Of a DNA stretch of 64,000 bases, positions 49,633 through 64,000 are shown in pieces (the first letter of the stretch is position 1; each line of letters begins with the position of its first letter). The notes below the pieces were generated by a model. It was given only the letters and a program-made list of their open reading frames with translations, was not told where the DNA came from and made no database searches. Made by a program: the position numbers and the translations under genes. The stretch is from an uncultured Porphyromonadaceae bacterium (GTDB lineage Bacteria > Bacteroidota > Bacteroidia > Bacteroidales > Muribaculaceae): positions 38,143 through 102,142 of the forward strand of contig CAMWSS010000003.1 in NCBI GenBank assembly GCA_947177035.1, read 5' to 3'.

Positions 49633-50727
49633 TCAGATTTTCAGGAAGATGCGGTGGCGGTAGAGGTGGCGGAGGAGGAAGAAGAGGATGAGGAAGTTGG
49701 CGAAGGTGAGCCAGACGCCATAGAAGTCGCCCAGCCACGGCTCGAGGCCGAAGGTGAGTGACTGGGCTATGCTTCTGAAGTTGACGACTTCGCCGAGCAT
49801 ATAGGCGAGGATGGAGTTCATGCCATAGATTTTCAGCCATCCGAGTCCGCGGCTGTGGCCACGGACGTCGACAATCCAGTAGAACAGTGCCATCAGCAGG
49901 AAGCAATATCCGCCGGAGAGCAGAGTCATGCTGCCGGTCCAGATGCGTTTGATCACCGGGGTGTGGAAGCTCCAGAGCCATCCTGCCGCCACCAGAGCCG
50001 CTCCGATCAGAGCCAGACGGAGCGCGGTGGCCGTCATCCTGTCGCGCGGGCCCTCCTTGATGATGCGGCCGGCAAAGACGCCGAGCATCACGGTGACGCT
50101 GAACGTCAGGCTACTCCACACCCACGTGTAGCTCAGATCGCCGCGCAGCCGGCCCAGAATCAGTTCGTCGACCCGATAGGCGAAATTACCGGTCATGGAC
50201 CAGTCGCCTGCCAGCGACATGGGCACGGAGTAGACCAGCAGCAGCGCCGCCGTGGCCACGAGCTGTCCGCGCCATCCCCGGCAGTGGAGAATGATCAGCG
50301 CGCTGACAAGATAGCCGGTGGCTATGGCCTGCAGGGTGTTGGTGTAGACGCGCAGCCAGTCGGCCCGAAACCAGAGCAGATTGCCCTGCACCACCATGCC
50401 GAGCAGAAACAGCACCAGGAAGCGGCGCACTATCTTGACATAGGCCGCGCGATCCACCCCGCCGTCGGCCCGGCGGAATTTCGACATGGAAAACGGCATG
50501 GCCGCGCCCGTCATGAACAGGAAGAGCGGCATGACCAGGTCCCAGCACCGGAAGCCCTCCCACACTTCATGGTCGAGCTGGCGCAGGAGCGGCGCGAGCC
50601 AGTCGGGATGCCACACTGCGCCGAGGGCCACGATGACCGGCTGGGCGAAAACGAGCATGAACAGGTCAAGCCCGCGGAGAATGTCGAGCGACCCGAGTCG
50701 CCCGGAGGAAACGGTTTTCTGTGTCAT
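49633..50727 (-). CDS. Heparan-alpha-glucosaminide N-acetyltransferase-like (NagX/DUF5009) membrane protein
   Basis: RLGSLDILRGLDLFMLVF; polytopic membrane protein; KIYGMNSILAYMLGEVV. Confidence 0.82.
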   Translation of the reverse strand: MTQKTVSSGRLGSLDILRGLDLFMLVFAQPVIVALGAVWHPDWLAPLLRQLDHEVWEGFRCWDLVMPLFLFMTGAAMPFSMSKFRRADGGVDRAAYVKIVRRFLVLFLLGMVVQGNLLWFRADWLRVYTNTLQAIATGYLVSALIILHCRGWRGQLVATAALLLVYSVPMSLAGDWSMTGNFAYRVDELILGRLRGDLSYTWVWSSLTFSVTVMLGVFAGRIIKEGPRDRMTATALRLALIGAALVAAGWLWSFHTPVIKRIWTGSMTLLSGGYCFLLMALFYWIVDVRGHSRGLGWLKIYGMNSILAYMLGEVVNFRSIAQSLTFGLEPWLGDFYGVWLTFANFLILFFLLRHLYRHRIFLKI

Positions 50728-50789
50728 ATCGCCTCAAAGTTAAGCAAAATTTCAGTCAATTTCAAATCTCACAGCTTCATACAACAAGA

Positions 50790-50821
50790 GCGGCCCCGGA
50801 TGCAGGGAGCATCGGGGCCGC
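50790..50821 (-). terminator. rpoBC operon terminator
   Basis: gcggccccggatgc ... gcatcggggccgc stem with one bulge. Confidence 0.7.
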
Positions 50822-50878
50822 GAGCTTGACTAATATAGAGGGGTTTCGAAATTCGGGTGTTTACGTGTGAGCGCGCGA

Positions 50879-53800
50879 TCAGTCGACGTCGCCGAGCAGC
50901 GGCTCGATGTCGTCCTTGGAGGTCACGATCAGACGTTCGTATTCAGAGAGTCCGGTACCGGCGGGGATGAGGTGTCCGCAGATCACGTTCTCCTTCATGC
51001 CTTCGAGGGTGTCGGTCTTGCCGTTGATTGCGGCCTCGTTGAGCACCTTGGTCGTTTCCTGGAAGGACGCGGCCGACATGAAGCTCGAGGTCTGCAGGGC
51101 GGCGCGGGTGATGCCCTGGAGGATCTGTTCGGAGGTGGCGGGCATGGCGTCGCGCACTTCGACCAGCGGCAGGTCTCGGCGTTTGAGGGCCGAGTTTTCG
51201 TCGCGCAGACGGCGCGCGGTGATGATCATGCCTTTTTCGAGGGTTTCCGATCCGCCTTTCTGGGTCACGACTTTCTTGCCCCAGATGCGGTCGTTGGCAT
51301 CCATGAAGTCACGCTTGTCGACAATCTGCTGTTCGAGGAAGCCGGTGTCGCCCGGATCGATGATGTTGACTTTACGCATCATCTGGCGCACGATCACTTC
51401 AAAGTGTTTGTCGTTGATCTTCACGCCCTGCATGCGGTATACGTCCTGCACTTCGTTGACGATGTATTCCTGCACGGCCGTCGGACCCATGATGTTGAGG
51501 ATGTCGTCGGGGGTGATGGCGCCGTCGGAGAGTCGTGTTCCGGCACGCACATAGTCGTGTTCCTGAACGAGAATCTGTTTCGACATGGGCACCAGATAGC
51601 TCTTCTTTTCGCCGAGCTTCGAGGTGACCGTGATCTCGCGGTTGCCGCGCTTGACCTTGCCGAAGGTGACTTCGCCGTCGATTTCCGAAACGGTTGCGGG
51701 GTTGGACGGGTTGCGGGCCTCGAACAGCTCGGTGACACGGGGCAGACCGCCGGTGATGTCACCGGCATTACCTGCGGCACGCGGGATCTTGACAAAGATC
51801 TGGCCGGGCTTGAGGGTTTCGCCTTCTTCACACATGATGTGCGCTCCCACAGGGAGGGCATATGTGCGGAGCACTTCGCCGTTGGCGTCGATGATGTCGG
51901 CTTCAGGCACGCGGGTGCGGTCCTTGGATTCGATGATCACTTTTTCGGAGTGGCCGGACTGTTCGTCGACGTCGACACGGTAGGTCACGTTCTCGACCAT
52001 GTTGTTGAAGCGGAGCTGACCTCCGACTTCGGAAACGATTACGGCGTTGAACGGGTCCCATTCGCAGATCACGTCGTCTTTCTTGACCATGTCGCCGGGA
52101 CGGAAGTAGAGCTTCGAACCATAGGAGATCGGCGCAGTGGTGAGCATCATGCGGGTCTTGGGGTCGATGATGCGCATTTCGGCAAGACGGCCGATGACCA
52201 CTTCCACGGGGTTGCCGTTGGGAGCGACTTCGTCGGTGGCCACGGTGCGCAGTTCGTCGATTTCCAGGATACCGTCATAGCGCGATGTCTGGGTCGATAC
52301 GGCGGCGATGTTTGATGCCACACCACCGACGTGGAATGTACGCAGAGTCAGCTGTGTACCCGGTTCACCGATGGATTGTGCGGCAATTACGCCGACAGCC
52401 TCGCCTTTCTGGACCATGCGGAGGTTGGCCAGGTTGCGGCCATAGCACTTGGCGCAGACGCCGCTCTTGCTCTCGCAGGTGAGGACGGAGCGGATTTCGA
52501 CGCTTTCGATCGGCGAAGCGTCGATGCGGTCGGCAGCGGCGTCGGTGATCTCCTCGCCGGCGGCGACGATGAGTTCGCCGCTCTGGGGGTCGATGATGTC
52601 GTGGACGCTCACGCGGCCGAGGATTCTCTCGCCCAGCGAAACCACGACTTCGTCGTTTTTCTTGATGGCGGTGCAGACGAGTCCGCGGAGGGTTCCGCAG
52701 TCTTCTTCACGGATGATCACGTCGTGGGCCACGTCGACCAGACGGCGGGTAAGGTAACCGGCGTCGGCGGTCTTCAGAGCGGTATCCGCAAGACCCTTTC
52801 GGGCACCGTGGGTCGAGATGAAGTATTCGAGCACCGAAAGACCTTCTTTAAAGTTGGCAAGAATCGGGTTTTCGATGATCTGGCCGCCTTCGGCGCCGCT
52901 CTTCTGAGGTTTGGCCATAAGACCACGCATACCTGAGAGCTGACGGATCTGGTCTTTAGAACCACGGGCGCCGGAGTCGAGCATCATGAACACGGGGTTG
53001 AAGCCTTTCTGGTCGGCGCTGAGCTGCTTCATCAGGGTGTTGGAGAGCGCGGAGTTGACGTGTGTCCAGATGTCGATGATCTGGTTGTAACGTTCGTTGT
53101 TGGTGATGACACCCATCGAGTAGTTGTTCATCACTTCCTGCACCTGCTCATAGCCTTTCTGGACCATTTCTTCCTTCTCGGCCGGGATGATCACGTCGCC
53201 GAGGTTGAATGACAATCCGCCCTTGAATGCCATGTAGTATCCGAGGTTCTTGATGTCGTCGAGGAACTGGGCCGAACGGGGGATACCGCAGCGCTTGATC
53301 ACGCGCGAGATGATGTCGCGGAGGCTCTTTTTCGAGAGGATCTCGTTGACATAGCCGATCTCTTTGGGCACGTACTGGTTGACCAGGATGCGGCCGACCG
53401 AAGTCTGGTCGATCATGCGCTTGACGGGGTTGCCGTCGGCATCGATGTCGTCGACGATCACCGACACGGGCGCATGGAGCGTCACGCGGCCTTCATTGTA
53501 GGCAATTTCGGCTTCTTCGGGCCCATAGAATTTATAGCCTTCGCCTTTGTCGCCGGGGCGGAGTTTGGTGATATAGTAGAGACCGAGCACCATGTCCTGC
53601 GACGGCACGGTGATTGGCGATCCGTTGGCGGGGTTGAGGATGTTGTGTGCGCCGAGCATGAGCATCTGTGCCTCAAGGATGGCTTCGTTGCCAAGCGGGA
53701 GGTGCACAGCCATCTGGTCACCGTCGAAGTCGGCGTTGAATGCCGTACATGCCAGCGGATGGAGCTGGATGGCCTTGCCTTCGATCATTTTGGGCTGGAA

Positions 53801-55192
53801 GGCCTGGATGCCGAGACGGTGCAGTGTCGGAGCACGGTTCAGGAGCACGGGGTGTCCCTTCATCACGTGTTCGAGGATGTCCCATACGACGGGTTCCTTG
53901 CGGTCGACGATCTTTTTGGCCGATTTGACGGTTTTGACAATGCCGCGCTCGATGAGCTTGCGGATGACAAAGGGCTTGTAAAGCTCGGCCGCCATGTATT
54001 TAGGAATGCCGCATTCGTGCATTTTCAGTTCGGGACCGACAACGATAACCGAACGCGCCGAGTAGTCGACACGCTTACCGAGCAGGTTCTGACGGAAGCG
54101 ACCGGCTTTACCCTTGAGCGAGTCGGAGAGCGATTTGAGCGCACGGTTCGACTCGGTTTTCACGGCCGACGACTTGCGCGAGTTGTCGAGCAGCGAGTCG
54201 ACCGCCTCCTGAAGCATGCGCTTTTCGTTGCGCAGGATGACTTCGGGAGCCTTGATTTCAACAAGGCGTTTGAGGCGGTTGTTGCGGATGATGACGCGAC
54301 GATAGAGGTCGTTGAGGTCGGAGGTGGCGAAACGGCCGCCGTCCAGGGGCACGAGCGGACGCAGTTCGGGCGGGATGACAGGCACGGCCTGGAGAATCAT
54401 CCACTCGGGCTTGTTGCGGCCCTTGCTCGCGCGGAACGACTCGACAACCTGCAGGCGCTTGAGCGCTTCGGTCTTGCGCTGCTGCGATCCGCCTTCCTGA
54501 TGGGCCAGGTCACGCAGCACGGCGGCAAGCTTGTCGAGATCGAGCTTGAGAAGCAGATCATAGATCGCTTCGGCGCCCATCTTGGCGATGAACTTGTTGG
54601 GGTCGGAATCATCGAGCAGCTGGTTGTCCTTGGGCAGCTTCTCCATGATTTCGAAATATTCTTCTTCGGTCAGCAGATCAAGCTCTTTGAGTTCTTCGGG
54701 CTTTGCGTCGGGCTTCAGCTCGGTCTTGTTGCCGGGCTTCAGCTCGCGCGCCACGCCGGGCTGGATCACCACATAACGCTCATAGTAGATGACCGAGTCG
54801 AGCTTCTTTGAGGGAAGGCCGAGCAGATAGCCGATCTTGTTGGGCAGAGAGCGGAAATACCAGATGTGGGCCACGGGAACCTCGAGTTTGATGTGGCCGA
54901 CGCGTTCGCGGCGCACTTTCTTCTCGGTCACCTCCACGCCGCATCGGTCGCAGACAATGCCTTTATAGCGTATGCGCTTGTATTTGCCGCAGTGACATTC
55001 ATAGTCTTTGACCGGGCCGAAGATACGTTCGCAGAACAGGCCGTCGCGTTCGGGCTTGTAGGTTCTGTAGTTGATAGTCTCCGGTTTGAGAACCTCACCG
55101 CTGGACTTCTCCAGAATCTCCTCGGGCGAAGCAAGCCCGATGGAGATTTTGGAAAATCCGTTTTTTATCTTGTTATCTTTCTTAAATGCCAT
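50879..55192 (-). CDS. rpoC: RNA polymerase beta' subunit
   Basis: [16 protein letters not shown]-rich zinc sites; 1437 aa. Confidence 0.98.
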   Translation of the reverse strand: MAFKKDNKIKNGFSKISIGLASPEEILEKSSGEVLKPETINYRTYKPERDGLFCERIFGPVKDYECHCGKYKRIRYKGIVCDRCGVEVTEKKVRRERVGHIKLEVPVAHIWYFRSLPNKIGYLLGLPSKKLDSVIYYERYVVIQPGVARELKPGNKTELKPDAKPEELKELDLLTEEEYFEIMEKLPKDNQLLDDSDPNKFIAKMGAEAIYDLLLKLDLDKLAAVLRDLAHQEGGSQQRKTEALKRLQVVESFRASKGRNKPEWMILQAVPVIPPELRPLVPLDGGRFATSDLNDLYRRVIIRNNRLKRLVEIKAPEVILRNEKRMLQEAVDSLLDNSRKSSAVKTESNRALKSLSDSLKGKAGRFRQNLLGKRVDYSARSVIVVGPELKMHECGIPKYMAAELYKPFVIRKLIERGIVKTVKSAKKIVDRKEPVVWDILEHVMKGHPVLLNRAPTLHRLGIQAFQPKMIEGKAIQLHPLACTAFNADFDGDQMAVHLPLGNEAILEAQMLMLGAHNILNPANGSPITVPSQDMVLGLYYITKLRPGDKGEGYKFYGPEEAEIAYNEGRVTLHAPVSVIVDDIDADGNPVKRMIDQTSVGRILVNQYVPKEIGYVNEILSKKSLRDIISRVIKRCGIPRSAQFLDDIKNLGYYMAFKGGLSFNLGDVIIPAEKEEMVQKGYEQVQEVMNNYSMGVITNNERYNQIIDIWTHVNSALSNTLMKQLSADQKGFNPVFMMLDSGARGSKDQIRQLSGMRGLMAKPQKSGAEGGQIIENPILANFKEGLSVLEYFISTHGARKGLADTALKTADAGYLTRRLVDVAHDVIIREEDCGTLRGLVCTAIKKNDEVVVSLGERILGRVSVHDIIDPQSGELIVAAGEEITDAAADRIDASPIESVEIRSVLTCESKSGVCAKCYGRNLANLRMVQKGEAVGVIAAQSIGEPGTQLTLRTFHVGGVASNIAAVSTQTSRYDGILEIDELRTVATDEVAPNGNPVEVVIGRLAEMRIIDPKTRMMLTTAPISYGSKLYFRPGDMVKKDDVICEWDPFNAVIVSEVGGQLRFNNMVENVTYRVDVDEQSGHSEKVIIESKDRTRVPEADIIDANGEVLRTYALPVGAHIMCEEGETLKPGQIFVKIPRAAGNAGDITGGLPRVTELFEARNPSNPATVSEIDGEVTFGKVKRGNREITVTSKLGEKKSYLVPMSKQILVQEHDYVRAGTRLSDGAITPDDILNIMGPTAVQEYIVNEVQDVYRMQGVKINDKHFEVIVRQMMRKVNIIDPGDTGFLEQQIVDKRDFMDANDRIWGKKVVTQKGGSETLEKGMIITARRLRDENSALKRRDLPLVEVRDAMPATSEQILQGITRAALQTSSFMSAASFQETTKVLNEAAINGKTDTLEGMKENVICGHLIPAGTGLSEYERLIVTSKDDIEPLLGDVD

Positions 55193-55234
55193 ATGTCAGG
55201 TTAATCCTTCTGTTGAGATAGTGGATCAGCGAAA

Positions 55235-59044
<3,810 letters not shown>

Positions 59045-59108
59045 CTAAGGGATTTTGGCGATTGGTAAAAGGAAAGAAGAACTTGAAAATTAATTAAGAA
59101 CACAATTA

Positions 59109-59142
59109 GGTTAAGAGTCCTCCGACAGGAGGATTCTTAACC
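59109..59142 (-). promoter_or_regulatory. rplL-rpoB intergenic hairpin (candidate attenuator/processing site)
   Basis: ggttaagagtcctcc-gaca-ggaggattcttaacc, 15-bp stem with one G-U-type position. Confidence 0.65.
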
Positions 59143-59165
59143 TAACTACCTGGCTGACAGGTGTC

Positions 59166-59540
59166 TTATTTCAGTTCAACCTCAGCGCCTGCTTCTTCGA
59201 GCTGCTTCTTGAGGCCTTCGGCGTCGGCTTTGGCAATGCCTTCCTTCACTACAGAGGGAGCGCCGTCAACCATCTCCTTGGCTTCCTTCAGGCCAAGGCC
59301 GGTGAGTTCCTTCACGAGCTTCACTACAGCGAGCTTGCTTGCGCCGGCGTTTTTCAGGACTACGTCGAAGGAGGTCTTCTCTTCAGCGGCGGGAGCACCG
59401 GCAGCAGGACCAGCAGCAACTGCTACGGCAGCAGCGGCGGGTTCGATGCCATACTCTTCCTTGAGGATCTGAGCGAGTTCGTTCACTTCCTTAACGGTGA
59501 GGTTCACAAGTTGTTCTGCAAAAGCTTTAAGATCTGCCAT
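59166..59540 (-). CDS. rplL: 50S ribosomal protein L7/L12
   Basis: [51 protein letters not shown]. Confidence 0.97.
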   Translation of the reverse strand: MADLKAFAEQLVNLTVKEVNELAQILKEEYGIEPAAAAVAVAAGPAAGAPAAEEKTSFDVVLKNAGASKLAVVKLVKELTGLGLKEAKEMVDGAPSVVKEGIAKADAEGLKKQLEEAGAEVELK

Positions 59541-59614
59541 TGTTGTATAGTTTTTGAATTGTTATAGACTTGGTTGGATTGTGTTTGTGAGTTTTATGGC
59601 TGTTTTGGACAGGT

Positions 59615-60139
59615 TCAGCCTTCCTTCTGCGAGAGGGTTTCAAGGATGCCATGGAGCTTGTTGGCGCCGCTCTGGAGAGCAGAAACAACATTCTTGGCAG
59701 GCGACTGGAGCAGAGCCACAACGTCGGCGATGAGTTCGTTCTTGCTCTTGATCGAAGCAAGAGTGTCGAGCTGATCCGCACCGACATATACGGTCTCTTC
59801 AACATAAGCGGCCTTCAGTACGGGCAGCTTGTCGTCCTTCTTGACGAAATCCTTAATCAGTTTGGCGGGAGCATTGCCGACGTTCGAGAACATCACCGAA
59901 GTCGAGCCTTTGAGAGCTCCGTAGATTTCGGTGTAGTCACCGGGCATGGTCTCAAGAGCCTTGTGAAGAAGGGTGTTCTTCACAACCATCAGCTTGATGT
60001 CGGCCTTGTTGCAGGCACGGCGGAGCGCGCTTGTCTTCTCGGCGTCGAGTCCGGCGGTTTCTACCAGGTAAAAGCAGCTGTACTCCTTCAGAGTTTCGGC
60101 AATACGGTCAATGATGACAGCTTTTTGTTCCTTTCTCAT
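59615..60139 (-). CDS. rplJ: 50S ribosomal protein L10
   Basis: MRKEQKAVIIDRIAETLKEYSCFYLVETAGL..LMVVKNTLLHKALE. Confidence 0.96.
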   Translation of the reverse strand: MRKEQKAVIIDRIAETLKEYSCFYLVETAGLDAEKTSALRRACNKADIKLMVVKNTLLHKALETMPGDYTEIYGALKGSTSVMFSNVGNAPAKLIKDFVKKDDKLPVLKAAYVEETVYVGADQLDTLASIKSKNELIADVVALLQSPAKNVVSALQSGANKLHGILETLSQKEG

Positions 60140-60164
60140 GATGATCAGTTTCTTTTACTTGATA

Positions 60165-60860
60165 TTATTCTTCAATGCTCTTGGGATCAACCTTCACGCC
60201 AGGGCTCATTGTGCTCGAGATATATATGCTCTTGATATATGTGCCCTTGGCAGCAGCAGGTTTCAGACGAACCAGAGTGTTGATAAACTCACGTGCGTTG
60301 TCGCGGATCTTCTCGGGCGAGAAAGAGATCTTGCCGATCGAGGAGTGAACGATACCGTTCTTGTCTACCTTGAAGTCGATCTTACCTTTCTTCACTTCCT
60401 CAACAGCCTTGGCCACGTCGGGAGTAACGGTGCCGCTCTTGGGGTTAGGCATCAGGCCACGGGGACCGAGGATGCGGCCGAGAGCACCGATTTTGCCCAT
60501 GATGGCGGGCTGAGTGATGATCACGTCAACGTCAGTCCAGCCGCCTTTGATCTTTTCGATGTACTCGTCAAGACCTACATAGTCGGCGCCGGCTGCCTTG
60601 GCAGCGGCTTCGGCTTCGCTCGAGCAAAGCACGAGGACTTTGATTTCTTTACCGGTTCCGTGGGGCAGGGTCACCACGCCACGAACCATTTGATTTGCCT
60701 TGCGGGGGTCAACGCCGAGGCGCACGTCGATGTCAAGCGAAGCGTCGAATTTGGCATAGTTTACTTCCTTTACCAGTGACGATGCTTCAGCCAGAGTGTA
60801 CGCTTTCCCGGGCTCTATCTTCGCAAGAGCAAGCTTTTGATTTTTGGTCAATTTTGCCAT
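60165..60860 (-). CDS. rplA: 50S ribosomal protein L1
   Basis: [44 protein letters not shown]. Confidence 0.97.
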   Translation of the reverse strand: MAKLTKNQKLALAKIEPGKAYTLAEASSLVKEVNYAKFDASLDIDVRLGVDPRKANQMVRGVVTLPHGTGKEIKVLVLCSSEAEAAAKAAGADYVGLDEYIEKIKGGWTDVDVIITQPAIMGKIGALGRILGPRGLMPNPKSGTVTPDVAKAVEEVKKGKIDFKVDKNGIVHSSIGKISFSPEKIRDNAREFINTLVRLKPAAAKGTYIKSIYISSTMSPGVKVDPKSIEE

Positions 60861-60877
60861 GTTGTCGATAGGTCTTA

Positions 60878-61321
60878 TTAGTTATTACCGGGGAATTCGC
60901 CTTTAACGGTGATGCCCATGCTTCTGGCCGTGCCGGCAACCATGCTCATCGCCGACTCCAGTGAGAAACAGTTCAAATCGGGCATTTTGTCAGTAGCAAT
61001 CGCTTTTACCTGCTCCCAGGTCACTTCGCCCACTTTGTTGCGGTTAGGCTGTGCGGAACCGCTTTTGAGCTTGGTGGCTTCCAGCAACTGGATGGCAACC
61101 GGCGGGGTCTTTACAACAAAGTCGAAGCTCTTGTCAGTGTAATACGTGATTACGACAGGGAGCACCTTACCGGCCTTGTCCTGGGTGCGGGCATTGAATT
61201 GCTTGCAAAACTCCATGATGTTTATACCCTTGGAGCCCAGTGCGGGACCTACGGGAGGAGAAGGGTTGGCTGCGCCACCCTTGATTTGCAATTTGATCTG
61301 TCCAGCAATTTCTTTAGCCAT
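60878..61321 (-). CDS. rplK: 50S ribosomal protein L11
   Basis: [38 protein letters not shown]. Confidence 0.97.
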   Translation of the reverse strand: MAKEIAGQIKLQIKGGAANPSPPVGPALGSKGINIMEFCKQFNARTQDKAGKVLPVVITYYTDKSFDFVVKTPPVAIQLLEATKLKSGSAQPNRNKVGEVTWEQVKAIATDKMPDLNCFSLESAMSMVAGTARSMGITVKGEFPGNN

Positions 61322-61390
61322 TGTGTTACAATAATTTAAAATTGGTGGGTTGGTTTACTGCGGAAGTGAAAGACTCGTTTAACATCAAAT

Positions 61391-61418
61391 GAGGCTGTGT
61401 GCGTAACCACACGGCCTC
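61391..61418 (-). promoter_or_regulatory. Hairpin in the nusG-rplK leader region
   Basis: gaggctgtgtg-cgtaac-cacacggcctc, 11-bp stem with one wobble position. Confidence 0.5.
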
Positions 61419-61427
61419 GTCGGTGTT

Positions 61428-62006
61428 TCATTTGTCGGAATTCAACTCCCTTTCTACTTGCGAATTGTCCAGCTCGAGCGGGGTTTTACGCCCGAACACC
61501 TTCACCATGACCTTCAGCTTCTTCCGCTCACGGTTCACCTCTTCGATCTCACCGATGAAGCCATTGAAGGCTCCGGTGATCACCTTGACGGATTCGCCGA
61601 CCATGTAGTCATTGATGCCGTCCTCGACGATTTCGTCGTTAATCTCATCCACCGTGCCAAGCATTCGCTTAACGTCAGCCTCGCGGAGCACTTCCGGCTT
61701 TGAGCCTTTCTCGCGTCCACGCAGGAAGTCGATCACATTGGTGGTGGTTGTGAGTGTGTGAATCACCTCACCGCGCAGGTCGGCTTCGATAAAGACGTAA
61801 CCGCTGTAGAGGTTGCGTTCTTTGACGACTTTCTTGCCGTTGCGCACAGTCAACACTTTCTCGGTGGGAATCAACACCTGAAAGACGTAATTGCCCAGAT
61901 CAGTATTCTGGATTTGTGCGTCGAGCACTTCCTTGACCTTGGCTTCTTTACCCGAAATGGCACGCAGAACGTACCAGGCGCGTTTACTTTCTTTCTCTTC
62001 GGCCAT
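61428..62006 (-). CDS. nusG: Transcription termination/antitermination protein NusG
   Basis: RAWYVLRAISGKEAKVKEVL; GYVFIEADL; VKVITGAFNGFIGEIEEVNRERKKLKVMVKVFGRKTPLEL. Confidence 0.96.
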   Translation of the reverse strand: MAEEKESKRAWYVLRAISGKEAKVKEVLDAQIQNTDLGNYVFQVLIPTEKVLTVRNGKKVVKERNLYSGYVFIEADLRGEVIHTLTTTTNVIDFLRGREKGSKPEVLREADVKRMLGTVDEINDEIVEDGINDYMVGESVKVITGAFNGFIGEIEEVNRERKKLKVMVKVFGRKTPLELDNSQVERELNSDK

Positions 62007-62081
62007 GATTCTCTTTTAGGAGATGTAATGTTTGATTGTGAAATAATTCGGATGAGAGGGAGTGATGAGGAAAAACAGGAA

Positions 62082-62282
62082 TCAGTTCTTGAGGCTGTAG
62101 ATCAGCTTCATGATGTTATCGACAGCTTGGTCCATGAGCAGTACTATCAGTGCGATTATGATGGAAGCTATCAGCACGATAATGGCGCTCTTGACAAGCT
62201 GCGTTCTTGTGGGCCAGGAGGTCTTATACCGAAGCTCGGTGTACGACTCTTCCAGATCCGTAAGTAGTTTCAGTTTTTTCAT
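62082..62282 (-). CDS. secE: Preprotein translocase subunit SecE
   Basis: ESYTELRYKTSWPTRTQLVKSAIIVLIASIIIALIVLLMD. Confidence 0.92.
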   Translation of the reverse strand: MKKLKLLTDLEESYTELRYKTSWPTRTQLVKSAIIVLIASIIIALIVLLMDQAVDNIMKLIYSLKN

Positions 62283-62298
62283 TTTCGGTTGTTTTGGG

Positions 62299-62371
62299 CA
62301 CGGGTTGAGAGGCTCGAACTCCCGACACCTGGTTTTGGAGACCAGCGCTCTACCAACTGAGCTAAACCCGT
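62299..62371 (-). tRNA. tRNA-Trp (CCA)
   Basis: ACGGGTTTAGCTCAGTTGGTAGAGCGCTGGTCTCCAAAACCAGGTGTCGGGAGTTCGAGCCTCTCAACCCGTG; perfect acceptor stem, anticodon CCA. Confidence 0.95.
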
Positions 62372-62379
62372 ATGTAGAT

Positions 62380-62425
62380 AAGCGAAGCGCCTTCCGGACT
62401 GACGCGCCCGCCGGGCGCTTCGCTT
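62380..62425 (-). terminator. Terminator-like hairpin between tuf and tRNA-Trp
   Basis: aagcgaagcgcc ... ggcgcttcgctt, perfect 12-bp stem. Confidence 0.65.
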
Positions 62426-62456
62426 TATTCTTGATTCCTTTCGGAGGAAAGGAGGA

Positions 62457-63641
62457 TTAGTCGAGGATTTCGGTGATCTGACCGGAACCTACAGTGCGGC
62501 CGCCTTCACGGATTGCGAAACGCAGACCCTGGTCGCAAGCTACGGGGTTGATCAGCTCGACGATGATTTCCACGTGGTCACCAGGCATTACCATGTCAAC
62601 GCCTTCGGGGAGAGTGATTTCACCGGTCACGTCGAGTGTGCGGATGTAGAACTGGGGACGATAGTGGTTGTGGAACGGAGTGTGACGGCCACCTTCTTCT
62701 TTCTTCAGGATGTAGACAGAAGCTTTGAATCTGCTGTGGGGTTTAACAACTCCGGGGTGGCAGATTACCATACCACGTTTGATGTCTTTCTTGTCGATAC
62801 CGCGGAGGAGCAGACCTACGTTGTCACCGGCTTCGCCCTGATCGAGGAGCTTGCGGAACATTTCAACGCCGGTTACAACCGACTTCATGTCTGCGCCGAG
62901 ACCCATGATCTGTACTTCGTCACCAACTTTGACGATACCGGTTTCGATACGACCTGTAGCAACGGTGCCGCGGCCAGTGATCGAGAACACGTCTTCGACA
63001 GGCATCAGGAAGGGTTTGTCGACGTCGCGGGGAGGCAGAGGAATCCAGTTGTCAACGGCTTCCATGAGCTCCATAACTTTGGCTTCCCATTCGGGTTCGC
63101 CGTTGAGGGCGCCCAGAGCAGATCCGCGGATGATGGGAGTGTTGTCGCCGTCGTAGTCGTAGGAGCTGAGCAGGTCGCGCATTTCCATTTCAACGAGGTC
63201 AAACATCTCTTCGTCATCAACCATGTCGCACTTGTTGAGGAACACAACGATACGGGGCACGTTCACCTGACGGGCGAGCAGGATGTGTTCGCGGGTCTGG
63301 GGCATGGGACCGTCGGTTGCAGCAACCACGATGATAGCACCGTCCATCTGAGCAGCACCGGTAACCATGTTCTTCACATAGTCAGCGTGTCCGGGGCAGT
63401 CAACGTGAGCGTAGTGGCGGTTTGCGGTTTCATATTCAACGTGAGCGGTGTTGATTGTGATACCACGTTCCTTTTCTTCGGGAGCGTTGTCGATCTGGTC
63501 GAAGGACTTCACTTCTGAAAGGCCGGCCTTAGCCAGTACGGTGGTGATGGCGGCAGTAAGGGTGGTTTTACCGTGGTCCACGTGACCGATGGTGCCGATA
63601 TTCACGTGCGGTTTGGTTCTTTCGAATTTCTCTTTAGCCAT
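62457..63641 (-). CDS. tuf: Elongation factor Tu
   Basis: [37 protein letters not shown]. Confidence 0.98.
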   Translation of the reverse strand: MAKEKFERTKPHVNIGTIGHVDHGKTTLTAAITTVLAKAGLSEVKSFDQIDNAPEEKERGITINTAHVEYETANRHYAHVDCPGHADYVKNMVTGAAQMDGAIIVVAATDGPMPQTREHILLARQVNVPRIVVFLNKCDMVDDEEMFDLVEMEMRDLLSSYDYDGDNTPIIRGSALGALNGEPEWEAKVMELMEAVDNWIPLPPRDVDKPFLMPVEDVFSITGRGTVATGRIETGIVKVGDEVQIMGLGADMKSVVTGVEMFRKLLDQGEAGDNVGLLLRGIDKKDIKRGMVICHPGVVKPHSRFKASVYILKKEEGGRHTPFHNHYRPQFYIRTLDVTGEITLPEGVDMVMPGDHVEIIVELINPVACDQGLRFAIREGGRTVGSGQITEILD

Positions 63642-63762
63642 AGCTTTGCTATTTTGTTTGGTTTTATAATGCTTTCGTTTTCATCATAAAGCCCCCGACA
63701 GCGTTTTGGCACACCACCGAGGTTGGCGCTTCTTTGCGGTTGCGCACTGCTTGCTTTTGTGG

Positions 63763-63834
<72 letters not shown>

Positions 63835-63852
63835 GTTCTTCTTTGGTCTTAG

Positions 63853-63925
63853 AGCGGAAGACGGGGCTCAAACCCGCGACCCTCAGCTTGGAAGGCTGAT
63901 GCTCTATCGACTGAGCTACTTCCGC
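63853..63925 (-). tRNA. tRNA-Gly (TCC)
   Basis: GCGGAAGTAGCTCAGTCGATAGAGCATCAGCCTTCCAAGCTGAGGGTCGCGGGTTTGAGCCCCGTCTTCCGCT; anticodon TCC. Confidence 0.95.
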
Positions 63926-63948
63926 ATTTTTCAGCGTGGATGAATTTG

Positions 63949-64000
63949 TGGGCGAAGATGGATTCGAACCACCGAAGGTATAAACCAGCAGATTTACAGT
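63949..64000 (-). tRNA. tRNA-Tyr (GTA), truncated by window edge
   Basis: ACTGTAAATCTGCTGGTTTATACCTTCGGTGGTTCGAATCCATCTTCGCCCA; GTA anticodon and long variable arm. Confidence 0.88.

Overview
This is a Bacteroidales chromosomal segment, probably Muribaculaceae-like; that placement is inferred from gene content, TAnnTTTG-type promoters and AT-rich start regions. No CRISPR array, transposase, integrase or prophage module is visible. Most of the window is core genome: rnhB (partial), comF, recX, prmC, pyrH, rplU-rpmA, ftsX-DUF3098-uppP-truB-queA-frr, ileS, lspA, serS, lpxD-lpxC/fabZ-lpxA, mutS, and the tRNA-tuf-tRNA-secE-nusG-rplKAJL-rpoBC cluster. Accessory parts: (i) a sialic-acid catabolic locus (nanA, AGE epimerase, and a 1014-aa SGNH/sialate-esterase/NanM-type fusion) overlapping a carbonic anhydrase gene by 4 nt and followed by a frame-disrupted micro-gene (signal peptide plus T9SS-tail-like remnant); (ii) an RND efflux operon continuing into a second, divergent lpxA and a YbhN-type membrane protein; (iii) two separate tandem duplications of secreted/lipoprotein genes (21.8-23.1 kb and 31.3-33.4 kb), both with near-identical 5' and 3' ends around a diverged core; (iv) a small lipoprotein ending in CCADTAA repeats; (v) a PurF paralogue lacking the N-terminal catalytic cysteine. 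All calls come from reading the sequence and the supplied translations; no database search was run. I did not find a clear-cut new multi-gene system. The best leads are the micro-gene, the mosaic tandem duplicates, the CC-repeat lipoprotein and the efflux/lpxA2 operon.
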